Assembly: GCA_035505655.1 (NCBI GenBank)
Contig: DATJQP010000085.1
Coordinates: 1-64,000 of the forward strand
DNA from: JAGVPT01 sp035505655
GTDB taxonomy: Bacteria > Bacteroidota > Ignavibacteria > UBA10030 > UBA8401
DNA length: 64,000 bases
Direction of reading: 5' to 3'
The notes beneath the pieces were generated by a model. The model was not told the DNA's origin. It saw nothing but the letters and a program-made list of their open reading frames with translations, and did no database searches. Position numbers and translations under genes: made by a program. Shown here piece after piece: positions 54,516 through 62,915 of the stretch. The first letter of the stretch is position 1; the number at the start of each line of letters is the position of its first letter.

Positions 54516-55790
54516 ATGAGCCTTCGAATGTTGACAGCCCTCGGATTCCTCTTTGGAATCTCGGTCCTTCCCATGGCGGCCGGCACCGGGGCCGCGAAAG
54601 TCGATTCGATCGTCTTCACCGCCTCGAACCCCCTCGACCTGGCGCGACCGGACGAAGCTATTTCTATTCCGCTCTCGGTCCTCGCGAAACTCAGACCCGG
54701 CTTCGACGCCGCGACATACGGAGTGTACGCCGGTCAGACCGAAATACCGAGCCAGCTCGACGACACGAACAGGGATGGTGCACCCGACCTGCTCACCTTC
54801 GTTACCGACTTCGCTCCGCGGGAACGGAAAGAGCTTGTTCTCAGATGGGGTGGAATACCGGGTCCACAAAAGAGTTTTACGAAGCGCACACAAGCCGATC
54901 TCTCAATGAAAGAGGGCTACACTTTCGTGGATGGAAAATACACAAAGGGATACTATACGCGCATCGATTCGGTGAGAGTCCCGTCGGTGCACGTCGATCA
55001 CGACGCCCTTTTTCAGCATGAAGGACCCGCATGGGAATCGGATCGGGTAGGATACAGGTTTTATCTCGACGCACGGAACCGAACGGACATCTACGGCAAG
55101 AAGGTTCCGGAGATGGTTCTTCAGAGCGCAGGTGTCCACGACCTTGTCGCGGACAATAATGAGTCGTACGAGTCGATGCTTCCGTGGGGAATGGACAATT
55201 TCAAGGTTGGCACGTCGCTCGGTATCGGATCGGTGGCTATGATGACATCAAAGGGGGTGGAGACCGTCTCTTGGGTGGACAGCGAATATTGTGTTATTGC
55301 CTCGAACGGTCCGGTTCGTTCCGAAGTGCAGGCCCGGTATTATGGATGGAAGGCCGGCGGCGGTACTTACGATCTTTTCTCGAGCTACTCCATCACCGCG
55401 GGGAGCAGGCTCACGATGTGCGTAGAATCGGTAACGCCGTCTCCGTCAAACCTTTGCACCGGGATCGCCAAGCACGAGGATACCGACCTCATCGAGCCGC
55501 GTGATACCTCCGGAAAGGGGTGGAAGTACCTTGCACTTTACGGCAAGCAATCGCGCGCGGGGGACGATATGGGAATCGCGGTATTCTACAGAGGGACCGA
55601 CAAGCTCAGCAGAGGAGCCGACAGCGTCAGCGAGTTCGTGACCCTTCGTCCGGAGAACGGAAGAGTACGCTATTACTTTGCCTCGACGTGGGTTCAGGAA
55701 CTTCACGGTATTACTTCAGAGGGAGAGTTTCGCGCGTACCTCGATGAAGTGACAAGAAGGCTCGATGCCCCGATATCGCTCGGATTTTGA
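54516..55790 (+). CDS. Exported DUF4861-like protein
   Basis: A 424-residue protein with signal peptide (MLTALGFLFGISVLPMAAGT) and the layout of DUF4861 proteins: ISIPLSVLAKLRPGF near the N-terminus, QLDDTNRDGAPDLLTFVTDF, WESDRVGYRFYLDARNRTDI, and PWGMDNFKVGTSLGIGS. DUF4861 genes are, as I recall, often found in polysaccharide loci of Bacteroidota; I know no established reaction for it. It precedes uxaC by 33 bp and may be the last extracytoplasmic step before uronate metabolism. GGAG lies about 9 bp before the ATG at 54516; upstream in-frame codons lack a signal. Confidence 0.75.
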   Translation: MSLRMLTALGFLFGISVLPMAAGTGAAKVDSIVFTASNPLDLARPDEAISIPLSVLAKLRPGFDAATYGVYAGQTEIPSQLDDTNRDGAPDLLTFVTDFAPRERKELVLRWGGIPGPQKSFTKRTQADLSMKEGYTFVDGKYTKGYYTRIDSVRVPSVHVDHDALFQHEGPAWESDRVGYRFYLDARNRTDIYGKKVPEMVLQSAGVHDLVADNNESYESMLPWGMDNFKVGTSLGIGSVAMMTSKGVETVSWVDSEYCVIASNGPVRSEVQARYYGWKAGGGTYDLFSSYSITAGSRLTMCVESVTPSPSNLCTGIAKHEDTDLIEPRDTSGKGWKYLALYGKQSRAGDDMGIAVFYRGTDKLSRGADSVSEFVTLRPENGRVRYYFASTWVQELHGITSEGEFRAYLDEVTRRLDAPISLGF

Positions 55791-55823
55791 TACACTACTC
55801 TCATTCCACACAAGAGAACTGTC

Positions 55824-57230
55824 ATGAAGAAGGAATTTGCTCACAAGAACTTTCTCCTGGGCTCGAAGCGCGCCGAGACCTTGTATCACGATTATGCCGA
55901 ATCGCTGCCGATCATCGACTATCATAACCATCTTCCCGCCAAGGAAGTGGCGGAGAATCGCACCTTTGAAAACCTGACACAGGTCTGGCTCGCCGGTGAT
56001 CACTATAAATGGAGGGCGATGAGAACTTGCGGTGTCGATGAGCGGTATATTACTGGCGCTGCCGACGATTGGGAAAAATTCGCGAAGTGGGCGGAGACCG
56101 TCCCGAAGACGCTGAGGAATCCCCTCTATCATTGGACGCACCTTGAGTTGAAGAACCCGTTTGGCATTACCGACCGGCTCCTTAACCCTGCGACCGCGAA
56201 AGGGATCTGGGAGGAATGCAACGCGCTTCTGCGGTTGCCTCAGTACGCCGCACGCGGTATCCTTGAAAAGATGAATGTGGAGGTCATCTGCACCACTGAC
56301 GACCCCGTCGACACGCTCGAATATCATACCGCCCTCGCTAATTCCGCCTCACGGGTCCGGATGTACCCGGCTTTCCGGCCCGATAAGGCCATTGCCGTCG
56401 AGAATCCGGAGGCATTCGTCCGATACGTCAAGACGCTGGCCCAAGCTTCAGACGTCCACATCACAACGTTTGACCGTTACCTCGAAGCCCTCCATCGGCG
56501 GGCACAGTATTTCGCCGAGCATGGATGCAGGGTTTCCGACCACGCGCTGGTGACGATGGTGGCCGAAGAGTACACGGCGGCGAAGGTAAGGACGATTTTT
56601 GCGAAGCTCCTCCGGAAGAAGGAAGTGAGCGCCGAGGAGGCTGCCGTTTTCAAGTCTGCGATGATGCATGAGCTCGCGACCATCAACTGGGAACACAAGT
56701 GGGTTCAGCAGTTTCACGTGGGCGCGCTGCGAAACGTCAACACCCGGATGCTTCAACTCCTGGGACCGGATACCGGTTACGATTCGATAGGGGATGAACC
56801 GGTTGCCCGTCCGATGGCGAAGTTTCTTGACGGCCTCGAACGGAAGCAGAAGCTTACGAAGACAATCCTCTACAACCTCAATCCACGCGACAACGAGCTC
56901 TACGCGACGATGATCGGCAATTTCCAGGACGGGGTCGCGCCGGGAAAGATGCAGTATGGCGCCGCATGGTGGTTCCTCGACCAAAGGGATGGGATGACAA
57001 AGCAGCTCGAGGCACTTTCAAGCATGGGACTCCTCGGTCAGTTTGTGGGCATGCTCACCGATTCGCGAAGCTTCCTTTCATTTCCCCGGCATGAATACTT
57101 CCGCCGCCTCATCTGCAACATTCTCGGGAACGAAATGGAACAGGGCATCCTCCCGGACGACATTGAGCTCGTCGGGGGTTTGGTGAAAGATGTTTGCTAC
57201 TACAATGCGAAGAGATATTTTGAATTCTGA
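55824..57230 (+). CDS. uxaC: Uronate isomerase
   Basis: Converts D-galacturonate to D-tagaturonate and D-glucuronate to D-fructuronate in the cytoplasm. At 468 residues it has the usual family length. It begins with FLLGSKRAETLYHDYAESLP, then IIDYHNHLPAKEV, whose two histidines belong to the metal site, and contains TTDDPVDTLEYH and the end segment DVCYYNAKRYFEF found in the family. No signal peptide. It starts 33 bp after the DUF4861-like gene. It is the entry point for saturated galacturonate released by GH28. Confidence 0.95.
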   Translation: MKKEFAHKNFLLGSKRAETLYHDYAESLPIIDYHNHLPAKEVAENRTFENLTQVWLAGDHYKWRAMRTCGVDERYITGAADDWEKFAKWAETVPKTLRNPLYHWTHLELKNPFGITDRLLNPATAKGIWEECNALLRLPQYAARGILEKMNVEVICTTDDPVDTLEYHTALANSASRVRMYPAFRPDKAIAVENPEAFVRYVKTLAQASDVHITTFDRYLEALHRRAQYFAEHGCRVSDHALVTMVAEEYTAAKVRTIFAKLLRKKEVSAEEAAVFKSAMMHELATINWEHKWVQQFHVGALRNVNTRMLQLLGPDTGYDSIGDEPVARPMAKFLDGLERKQKLTKTILYNLNPRDNELYATMIGNFQDGVAPGKMQYGAAWWFLDQRDGMTKQLEALSSMGLLGQFVGMLTDSRSFLSFPRHEYFRRLICNILGNEMEQGILPDDIELVGGLVKDVCYYNAKRYFEF

Positions 57231-57340
57231 CCCGATGTTCAGTGCGAGCAGCTCTCGTTCAATCGTAACACCTTCTCGGCAATCTGCTGGCACGGAATCT
57301 GTCGAGCAGAGAAGTCCGTTTTTTCGTACCTTACAGGTTC

Positions 57341-57371
57341 GCCGCTCATTTCACATGACCTCGTGAGCGGC
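57341..57371 (+). other. Hairpin in the uxaC-kduI gap
   Basis: GCCGCTCA (57341-57348) pairs perfectly with TGAGCGGC (57364-57371) around a 15-nt loop, 26 bp before the kduI start. It could be an operator-like dyad or an RNA hairpin that sets kduI expression apart from uxaC. It does not match the 22-bp operator motif. Confidence 0.4.
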
Positions 57372-57397
57372 CAAAAAGAAGAAAGCTTGAGATAACA

Positions 57398-58231
57398 ATG
57401 GAAGTCAGATACGCCCCCAACGATGAATCATACCAGCGGATGACGACGGCGGAGCTTCGCCGGGCGTTTGTCATCGATACTCTTTTCACCCCCGATCGTG
57501 TGACGATGGTCTACTCGGATGTCGACCGAGTCATCGTCGGTTCGGCGGTTCCGACCGGGAAGCCATTGCTTCTCGAAGCATCCAGAAAAGAGATGGCAGC
57601 CGACTTTTTCGCGGAGCGTCGCGAAGTCGGCATCATCAACATCGGAGAGGCGGGAAGCGTAAGCGTGGACGGGACAAAGTACGCCATGGCGTTCAAGGAC
57701 GTTCTCTACGTCGGGAGGGGGGCGAAAAAGATCGAATGTGCCAGTGCCTCAAAGAAAGCTCCTGCGACCTTCTATTTTGTCTCGTACCCGTCTCATGCAT
57801 CTCATCCCGTGACTCACGCCTCGTTCGACCGGGCGCTGAAATCTCCCCTCGGCTCCTCTCACAACGCCAACGAGAGGACGATCTGCAAGTACATTCACTC
57901 CGAAGGGATCAAAAGCAGCCAACTTGTCATGGGGCTCACAGAGTTGAAAGAGGGATCGGTCTGGAATACGATGCCGAGCCACACCCATCAGCGGCGGATG
58001 GAAGTCTATCTCTACATCGGCCTCGACGAAGATTCAATCGTCGTCCACCTTATGGGGAAACCGACCGAGACGCGGTCACTTGTCCTCAGGAACCGGCAAG
58101 CGGTGATCTCCCCCCCATGGTCGATTCATTCCGCCGCGGGAACAAGGAACTACACCTTCATCTGGGCGATGGGGGGAGAAAATCAGGAGTTTGGGGATAT
58201 GGACCCGGTCTCAATGAAGGAACTCCTCTGA
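57398..58231 (+). CDS. kduI: 5-keto-4-deoxyuronate isomerase
   Basis: Isomerises 5-keto-4-deoxyuronate, the form taken by unsaturated galacturonate released by lyases and GH105, to 2,5-diketo-3-deoxygluconate. The 277-residue protein matches the KduI length and shows the zinc site in PSHTHQRRMEVYLYI with further histidine in SIHSAAGT, and the start MEVRYAPNDESYQRM. Cytoplasmic, no signal peptide. Its presence ties the locus to unsaturated products, in agreement with the PL1, PL9 and GH105 genes. It is followed 52 bp later by the transporter. Confidence 0.95.
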   Translation: MEVRYAPNDESYQRMTTAELRRAFVIDTLFTPDRVTMVYSDVDRVIVGSAVPTGKPLLLEASRKEMAADFFAERREVGIINIGEAGSVSVDGTKYAMAFKDVLYVGRGAKKIECASASKKAPATFYFVSYPSHASHPVTHASFDRALKSPLGSSHNANERTICKYIHSEGIKSSQLVMGLTELKEGSVWNTMPSHTHQRRMEVYLYIGLDEDSIVVHLMGKPTETRSLVLRNRQAVISPPWSIHSAAGTRNYTFIWAMGGENQEFGDMDPVSMKELL

Positions 58232-58283
58232 CACGCCAAGGCCGGATTTTCGTTCTCTCTACCATCGAAACGAGACAGACACT

Positions 58284-59567
58284 ATGACCACAGAGACAAC
58301 CGCCGCGGGACCCATATCCGGAAAAGTGGGTAACTACCGATGGACGATCTGTGCCCTCCTCTTTCTGGCTACGACCATCAACTACCTCGATCGGTCCGTC
58401 CTCGGAATTCTGGCGCCGACCCTCCAGAAGGAAATAGGGTGGACGCCGATTGAGTACGGCTACATCGGGACCGTGTTCACGGGAGCGTACGCGATCGGTC
58501 TGGTGCTCTTCGGCCGTTTCGTGGACCGCTATGGGACAAAGCTCGGATATATTGTCTCGCTGACAGGCTGGAGCATCGCCGCGATGGGGCACGCACTGGC
58601 CGCAAGCGTTGTGGGATTTGCGGTTGCGAGGGGATTCCTCGGCCTCAGCGAGGCCGGCAATTTTCCCACAGCGATCAAGGCAGTGGCGGAGTGGTTCCCG
58701 AAAAAGGAGCGCGCCCTCGCCACCGGAATCTTCAACTCGGGGGCGAATATCGGGGCAGTGGTCGCACCCGCGGTCGTTCCCTGGTTGACCCTGACATACG
58801 GCTGGCAGTCCGCGTTCATTGCGACAGGAGCGATCGGTTTGTTGTGGTTGTTTCTCTGGTCGGCATTATATGAACTGCCGGAGAACTCTAAGAAGGTTTC
58901 ACCGGCAGAACTCGCCCACATCCTCAGCGACCCCGACACTTCGACACCCGTCAAAGTTCCCTGGCTGGTACTGCTTCGCTACCGGCAGACGTGGGCGTTT
59001 GTGATCGGGAAGTTCCTGACCGATCCGGTCTGGTGGTTCTATATTTACTGGCTCGGCCTCTTCCTCAACAACAATTTCGGCGTAAGCCTGGGCCAGATCG
59101 GCGCCCCACTTATCGTTATCTACACCATAACGAGCATCGGAAGCATCGGCGGCGGCTACCTCTCAGGGGCGCTGATCAATCGGGGCATGCCGGTCGACCG
59201 GGCGAGACGGATAACGATGCTAGTCTTCGCGATTCTGGTCGTCCCGGTGGTCACAGCAGGGGGGATCGGAAATATGTGGATGGCCGTGGGGATCATCGGG
59301 CTGGCGACCGCCGCGCATCAAGGTTGGTCGGCGAACATCTTCACGATCGTCTCCGATATGTTCCCAAAGAAAGTAGTCGGATCGGTGACGGGGCTCGGAG
59401 CGTTTGCGGGCGCGCTGGGAGGGATGATCTTCCTGGCGCTGGCAGGTTACATTGTCGAGGCGACCGGCTCCTATATTATGCTCTTCGCCATTTGCGGGTC
59501 GGCGTACCTCATTGCGTTGGCTCTCATGACGCTCCTCACCGCAAAAGCAAAACCGGTGAATTTGTAG
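58284..59567 (+). CDS. MFS hexuronate transporter (ExuT-like)
   Basis: A 427-residue inner-membrane carrier with about 12 hydrophobic segments and no signal peptide. The motif TTINYLDRSVLGILAPTLQ in the first helix, the loop GRFVDRYGTKLG and SEAGNFPTAIKAVAEWFP place it in the anion:cation symporter branch that contains ExuT, UhpT-like and glucarate carriers. Given its neighbours uxaC, kduI and kdgK, uptake of galacturonate or unsaturated uronate from the periplasm is likely. An exact substrate is not visible. Confidence 0.88.
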   Translation: MTTETTAAGPISGKVGNYRWTICALLFLATTINYLDRSVLGILAPTLQKEIGWTPIEYGYIGTVFTGAYAIGLVLFGRFVDRYGTKLGYIVSLTGWSIAAMGHALAASVVGFAVARGFLGLSEAGNFPTAIKAVAEWFPKKERALATGIFNSGANIGAVVAPAVVPWLTLTYGWQSAFIATGAIGLLWLFLWSALYELPENSKKVSPAELAHILSDPDTSTPVKVPWLVLLRYRQTWAFVIGKFLTDPVWWFYIYWLGLFLNNNFGVSLGQIGAPLIVIYTITSIGSIGGGYLSGALINRGMPVDRARRITMLVFAILVVPVVTAGGIGNMWMAVGIIGLATAAHQGWSANIFTIVSDMFPKKVVGSVTGLGAFAGALGGMIFLALAGYIVEATGSYIMLFAICGSAYLIALALMTLLTAKAKPVNL

Positions 59568-59616
59568 CGGAAAGATTTCGAAGAACCACGACAGACCCAG
59601 AACGGAAGAAGATACA

Positions 59617-60399
59617 ATGTCATACATCGAAAACCTCTTTGGACTAAAAGGAAAAGTGGCCGTTGTGATCGGCGGAAGCGGCGTCCTCGGCGGGAGCATG
59701 GCTCGTGCTCTTGCGGATGCGGGGGCGAAGGTTGCCGTCGGCTACCATCACAATTCCGCGGGCGCGGCGAATGTCGTTGAAGCAATAGCGGCGTCTGGAG
59801 GTATCGGGAAGGAGGTCCATGTGGACACGTCGTCGTCTTCCGCCGTCGAACAGGGTAAAGACGAGATTGTTTCCCTCTGGGGAAAGGTCGATATCGTCGT
59901 CAACGCTCCGGGGGTCAATTCCCCCACTCCTGTCTTTGACATCCCCGACGAAGAGTGGGATCGAATCCTTGACACCAACCTCAAAGGCGTCTTCTCATCC
60001 TGCCGCGTTTTTGCGAAGCAGATGATCGCCCAGAAGAGCGGCGGGAGCATCATCAACATCTCTTCCGTCTCCTCGGAGCTGCCGCTTTCGAAGGTCTTCA
60101 CTTATTCAATTTCCAAGGCGGGCGTCAACAATATGACCCGTTTCCTTGCGAAAGAGTGGGCTCCCCAGAACATCAGGGTCAACGCGATCATGCCCGGCTT
60201 CTTTCCCGCCGAGCAGAACAGGAAAATTCTCACCGAGGAGCGACGAAAATCGATCTTCGCCCATACTCCCATGGGACGCTACGGCGAACCGCAGGAGCTT
60301 TCGGGGGCGCTGCTTTGGCTCGCCTCGGATCGTGCCTCGTCCTTCGTCACCGGGGCAGTCGTCGCCGTGGACGGCGGATTCACCTCGATGACAATATGA
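59617..60399 (+). CDS. Short-chain dehydrogenase, D-mannonate oxidoreductase-like or KduD
   Basis: A 260-residue NAD(P)-dependent reductase with the glycine-rich motif VIGGSGVLGGSMA, serine in ISSVSS, and catalytic Y163 and K167 in YSISK. The C-terminal stretch (VNAIMPGFFPAEQNR, TPMGRYGEPQELSGA, SFVTGAVVAVDGGF) is closer to SDR-type D-mannonate oxidoreductases (fructuronate reductases) than to typical KduD. In this place it could reduce 2,5-diketo-3-deoxygluconate to KDG, the step after KduI, or reduce tagaturonate/fructuronate, the step after UxaC. As the only such reductase in the window it may serve both. The unusual NAPG takes the place of the common NNAG motif. Confidence 0.8.
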   Translation: MSYIENLFGLKGKVAVVIGGSGVLGGSMARALADAGAKVAVGYHHNSAGAANVVEAIAASGGIGKEVHVDTSSSSAVEQGKDEIVSLWGKVDIVVNAPGVNSPTPVFDIPDEEWDRILDTNLKGVFSSCRVFAKQMIAQKSGGSIINISSVSSELPLSKVFTYSISKAGVNNMTRFLAKEWAPQNIRVNAIMPGFFPAEQNRKILTEERRKSIFAHTPMGRYGEPQELSGALLWLASDRASSFVTGAVVAVDGGFTSMTI

Positions 60400-60457
60400 T
60401 GCGGCTATATTGCGAGTGACCCGGCAAAGGAAGTAAAGAACGGATGGTAGAATCGTA

Positions 60458-61618
60458 ATGCGTGTCGTTGTCGACAAGAAGAATCCCCTGGTGGCCGAAG
60501 CCTTTCGCCAGTTTGGAGAAGTCCGTGAATGCGCCACGCGCGATATCACTCGTGAGACGGTGCAGGATGCCGACATCATCATCATCCGGTCGGAGACAAA
60601 GGTCACGAAAGAGCTTCTCGACGGAACTTCGGTAAAGTTCGTCGGGACCGCGACGATTGGCACCGACCACGTGGACCTCGAGTATCTCCAGTCTCATGGT
60701 ATCGGCTTCGCAAGCGCGCCGGGGTCGAACGCCAACTCGGTGGCGGAGTACATTGTTTCGGCGATTCTTACGCTCACCTGCCGCAAGGGCCTCCGGCTTT
60801 CCGACCTGACACTCGGTGTTGTCGGTGTGGGCAACGTGGGGAGCAAGGTTGTCCGGAATGCAAGAGCGCTTGGAATGAAGGTATTACAGAATGACCCTCC
60901 GCTCGCGCGCACTACCGGAGATTCCGGGTTTCTTCCCCTTGAGAGACTTCTCGATGCCGACATCCTCACGCTCCACGTTCCGCTGACAAAGAAGGGAACC
61001 GACCCGACGTATCACCTCATCGGGCGTGAGTTCCTCTCGAAGTTGAAGAGCACCGCCGTCGTCATCAACACCTCCCGCGGACCGGTCGTCGATGGAGCCG
61101 CATTGAAGGAGGCGCTTGGCGAACGGCGTCTCGGTGGTGCAGTCCTCGACGTGTGGGAAGGGGAGCCGGTGATTGACGCCGAACTCCTTGCGAAGGTTGA
61201 CATCGGCACGCCTCATATCGCCGGATACTCGTACGACGGCAAGCTCGCTGCGGTGAGGATGACATACGAAGCTGCATGCGGACATTTCGGACAGAAGAAG
61301 TCGTGGACTCCCGGAAGTTCCCAGCCCGCCCCCGCAGTCGGACGGATCAGTCTCCGGAGGGAAGAACGATCGACGGAGGAGACGCTCAAGAGTGTCGTCG
61401 CCCGGTGTTACGATATCCTCCGCGACGACGCCGGCTTGCGCCCGCTCATCCAAACGCCGGCTGAAGAGCGCCGCACATTCTTTGCGCGGCTCCGTTCGGA
61501 GTACGGCATACGACGGGAATTCCATAACACGGTTGTGGAACTCCCGATTGCGATGGAAGTCCTGGGTGAACAGCTTCGCGTGATAGGTTTCCAAATAGCA
61601 TGGAAGGATGGAGAGTAG
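60458..61618 (+). CDS. pdxB: 4-phosphoerythronate dehydrogenase-like (PdxB family)
   Basis: A 386-residue D-2-hydroxyacid dehydrogenase. The order of motifs fits PdxB: FVGTATIGTDHVDLEYL, APGSNANSVAEYI, the NAD motif VVGVGNVGSKV, INTSRGPVVDG, and the family-specific HIAGYSYDGK, followed by a C-terminal dimerisation domain. PdxB oxidises 4-phospho-D-erythronate in the pyridoxal phosphate pathway. In this operon it is surrounded by uronate genes, so either PdxB is merely housed here or a relative acts on a sugar acid. It precedes the LarA-family gene with no more than a few bases between them. Confidence 0.8.
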   Translation: MRVVVDKKNPLVAEAFRQFGEVRECATRDITRETVQDADIIIIRSETKVTKELLDGTSVKFVGTATIGTDHVDLEYLQSHGIGFASAPGSNANSVAEYIVSAILTLTCRKGLRLSDLTLGVVGVGNVGSKVVRNARALGMKVLQNDPPLARTTGDSGFLPLERLLDADILTLHVPLTKKGTDPTYHLIGREFLSKLKSTAVVINTSRGPVVDGAALKEALGERRLGGAVLDVWEGEPVIDAELLAKVDIGTPHIAGYSYDGKLAAVRMTYEAACGHFGQKKSWTPGSSQPAPAVGRISLRREERSTEETLKSVVARCYDILRDDAGLRPLIQTPAEERRTFFARLRSEYGIRREFHNTVVELPIAMEVLGEQLRVIGFQIAWKDGE

Positions 61619-61623
61619 GGAGC

Positions 61624-62871
61624 ATGGTCATCGGCAACGGAGCAATTTCGCGCGAAAGAACGGAAGAAGAGGTCTATGCGTTGAGCGAACGGGCATTGGC
61701 GCAACTCCCGCTCGCGGGAAAACGGGTTCTTGTCATCATACCTGATACGACTCGCCATGCCGAGTTGCCCCTCTTCTTCAAGACGCTGGCCCGTATCCTC
61801 GGCGGGAAAGTAGCGGCCCTCGATTATCTCGTCGCGACCGGCACTCACCACCCCCTTGGCATCGATGTCCTGTTGAAGCACGTGGGGATCACGGAGGAAG
61901 AGTACAAATCCCGACACACCCGAACGAAGTTCTTCAATCACCTCCACACGGACCGGAGCCAGCTCCGCACGATCGGCAGGATCCCGGCACGGGAGATTTC
62001 TGAGATCTCGCAGGGACTCTACGCCGAAGACGTCGATGTAACGATCAACAAACTCATCTTCGAGTACGACCAGCTAATCCTCGTGAGCCCGGTCGTCCCC
62101 CACGAAACGGTCGGCTTCGCGGGCGGGAACAAGTATTTCTTCCCCGGAATCGGCGGCGAAGAGATCATCCAGACATTTCACTGGATCGGCGCTTTGCTCA
62201 CCAACCCGGTGGTCAACGGCGTGAAGGATACCCTCGTGAGGCGGGTGATCAACAGAGGGGCCACCTTCATCACCGTCCCAAGGATCTGCTTTGCGTTTGT
62301 CGTTGACGACCACAAAGTCTCATCCCTCTACATCGGATCTCCGGAAGAGGCGTGGGAGAAGGCGGCGGATGACTCTGCGAAAGTCCACATCAAATACCTC
62401 GACCACCCGGTGAAGACCGTCCTGGGGATCGCGCCGTCGATCTACGAAGATATCTGGGTTGCCGGGAAGGTAATGTACAAGCACGAGCCAGTCATCGCGG
62501 ATGGCGGTGAGGTGATCATCTACGCGCCGCATATTGACGAGATTTCCTACTCGCACGGGAAGGAGATCCGCAAGGTCGGATACCACGTGCGCGACTATTT
62601 CGTGCGCCAATGGAAGAAATTCGAGGGGACGTCGAGGCTCATCCTTGCCCATTCGACGAACGTACGGGGAATCGGGAGTTTTGAAAACGGAGTCGAGAAG
62701 CCGCGGATCAACGTAACGCTTGCAACGGCAATCCCGGAGTCCGAGTGCCGCGCGGTGAACCTCGGTTACCGCGACTACAGGACGATAGACATTGAGGAGT
62801 GGAAGTCACGGCAGAACGGTGATCTCCTCGTCGTCGAAAATGCCGGACAGCTTCTCTACCGTCTTCGTTGA
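61624..62871 (+). CDS. LarA-family (nickel-pincer racemase/epimerase-like) protein
   Basis: A 415-residue protein of the lactate racemase family (DUF2088 plus C-terminal domain). The lysine that carries the nickel-pincer cofactor and its histidines are present: H75/H76 in TGTHHP, H160 in VVPHETVGFAGG, K170 in GGNKYFFPG and H186 in HWIG. The spacing 10 and 16 between H160, K170 and H186 equals that of H174, K184 and H200 in LarA of Lactobacillus plantarum. Members racemise or epimerise 2-hydroxyacids, including C2 epimerisation of aldonates. In this operon a uronate-derived aldonate is a plausible substrate. No cofactor genes (larB, larC, larE) are in the window. An ATG at 61600 overlapping pdxB is an alternative start. 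Confidence 0.85.
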   Translation: MVIGNGAISRERTEEEVYALSERALAQLPLAGKRVLVIIPDTTRHAELPLFFKTLARILGGKVAALDYLVATGTHHPLGIDVLLKHVGITEEEYKSRHTRTKFFNHLHTDRSQLRTIGRIPAREISEISQGLYAEDVDVTINKLIFEYDQLILVSPVVPHETVGFAGGNKYFFPGIGGEEIIQTFHWIGALLTNPVVNGVKDTLVRRVINRGATFITVPRICFAFVVDDHKVSSLYIGSPEEAWEKAADDSAKVHIKYLDHPVKTVLGIAPSIYEDIWVAGKVMYKHEPVIADGGEVIIYAPHIDEISYSHGKEIRKVGYHVRDYFVRQWKKFEGTSRLILAHSTNVRGIGSFENGVEKPRINVTLATAIPESECRAVNLGYRDYRTIDIEEWKSRQNGDLLVVENAGQLLYRLR

Positions 62872-62915
62872 AGCCCGTGCGCTGAGTTCTGAAATCTCTC
62901 ACGATCGAACAAACT

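Noticed and set aside
59617..60399. Firm assignment as KduD
   Set aside because: The C-terminal motifs resemble SDR-type mannonate oxidoreductases more; the operon context allows both, so no gene symbol is given.
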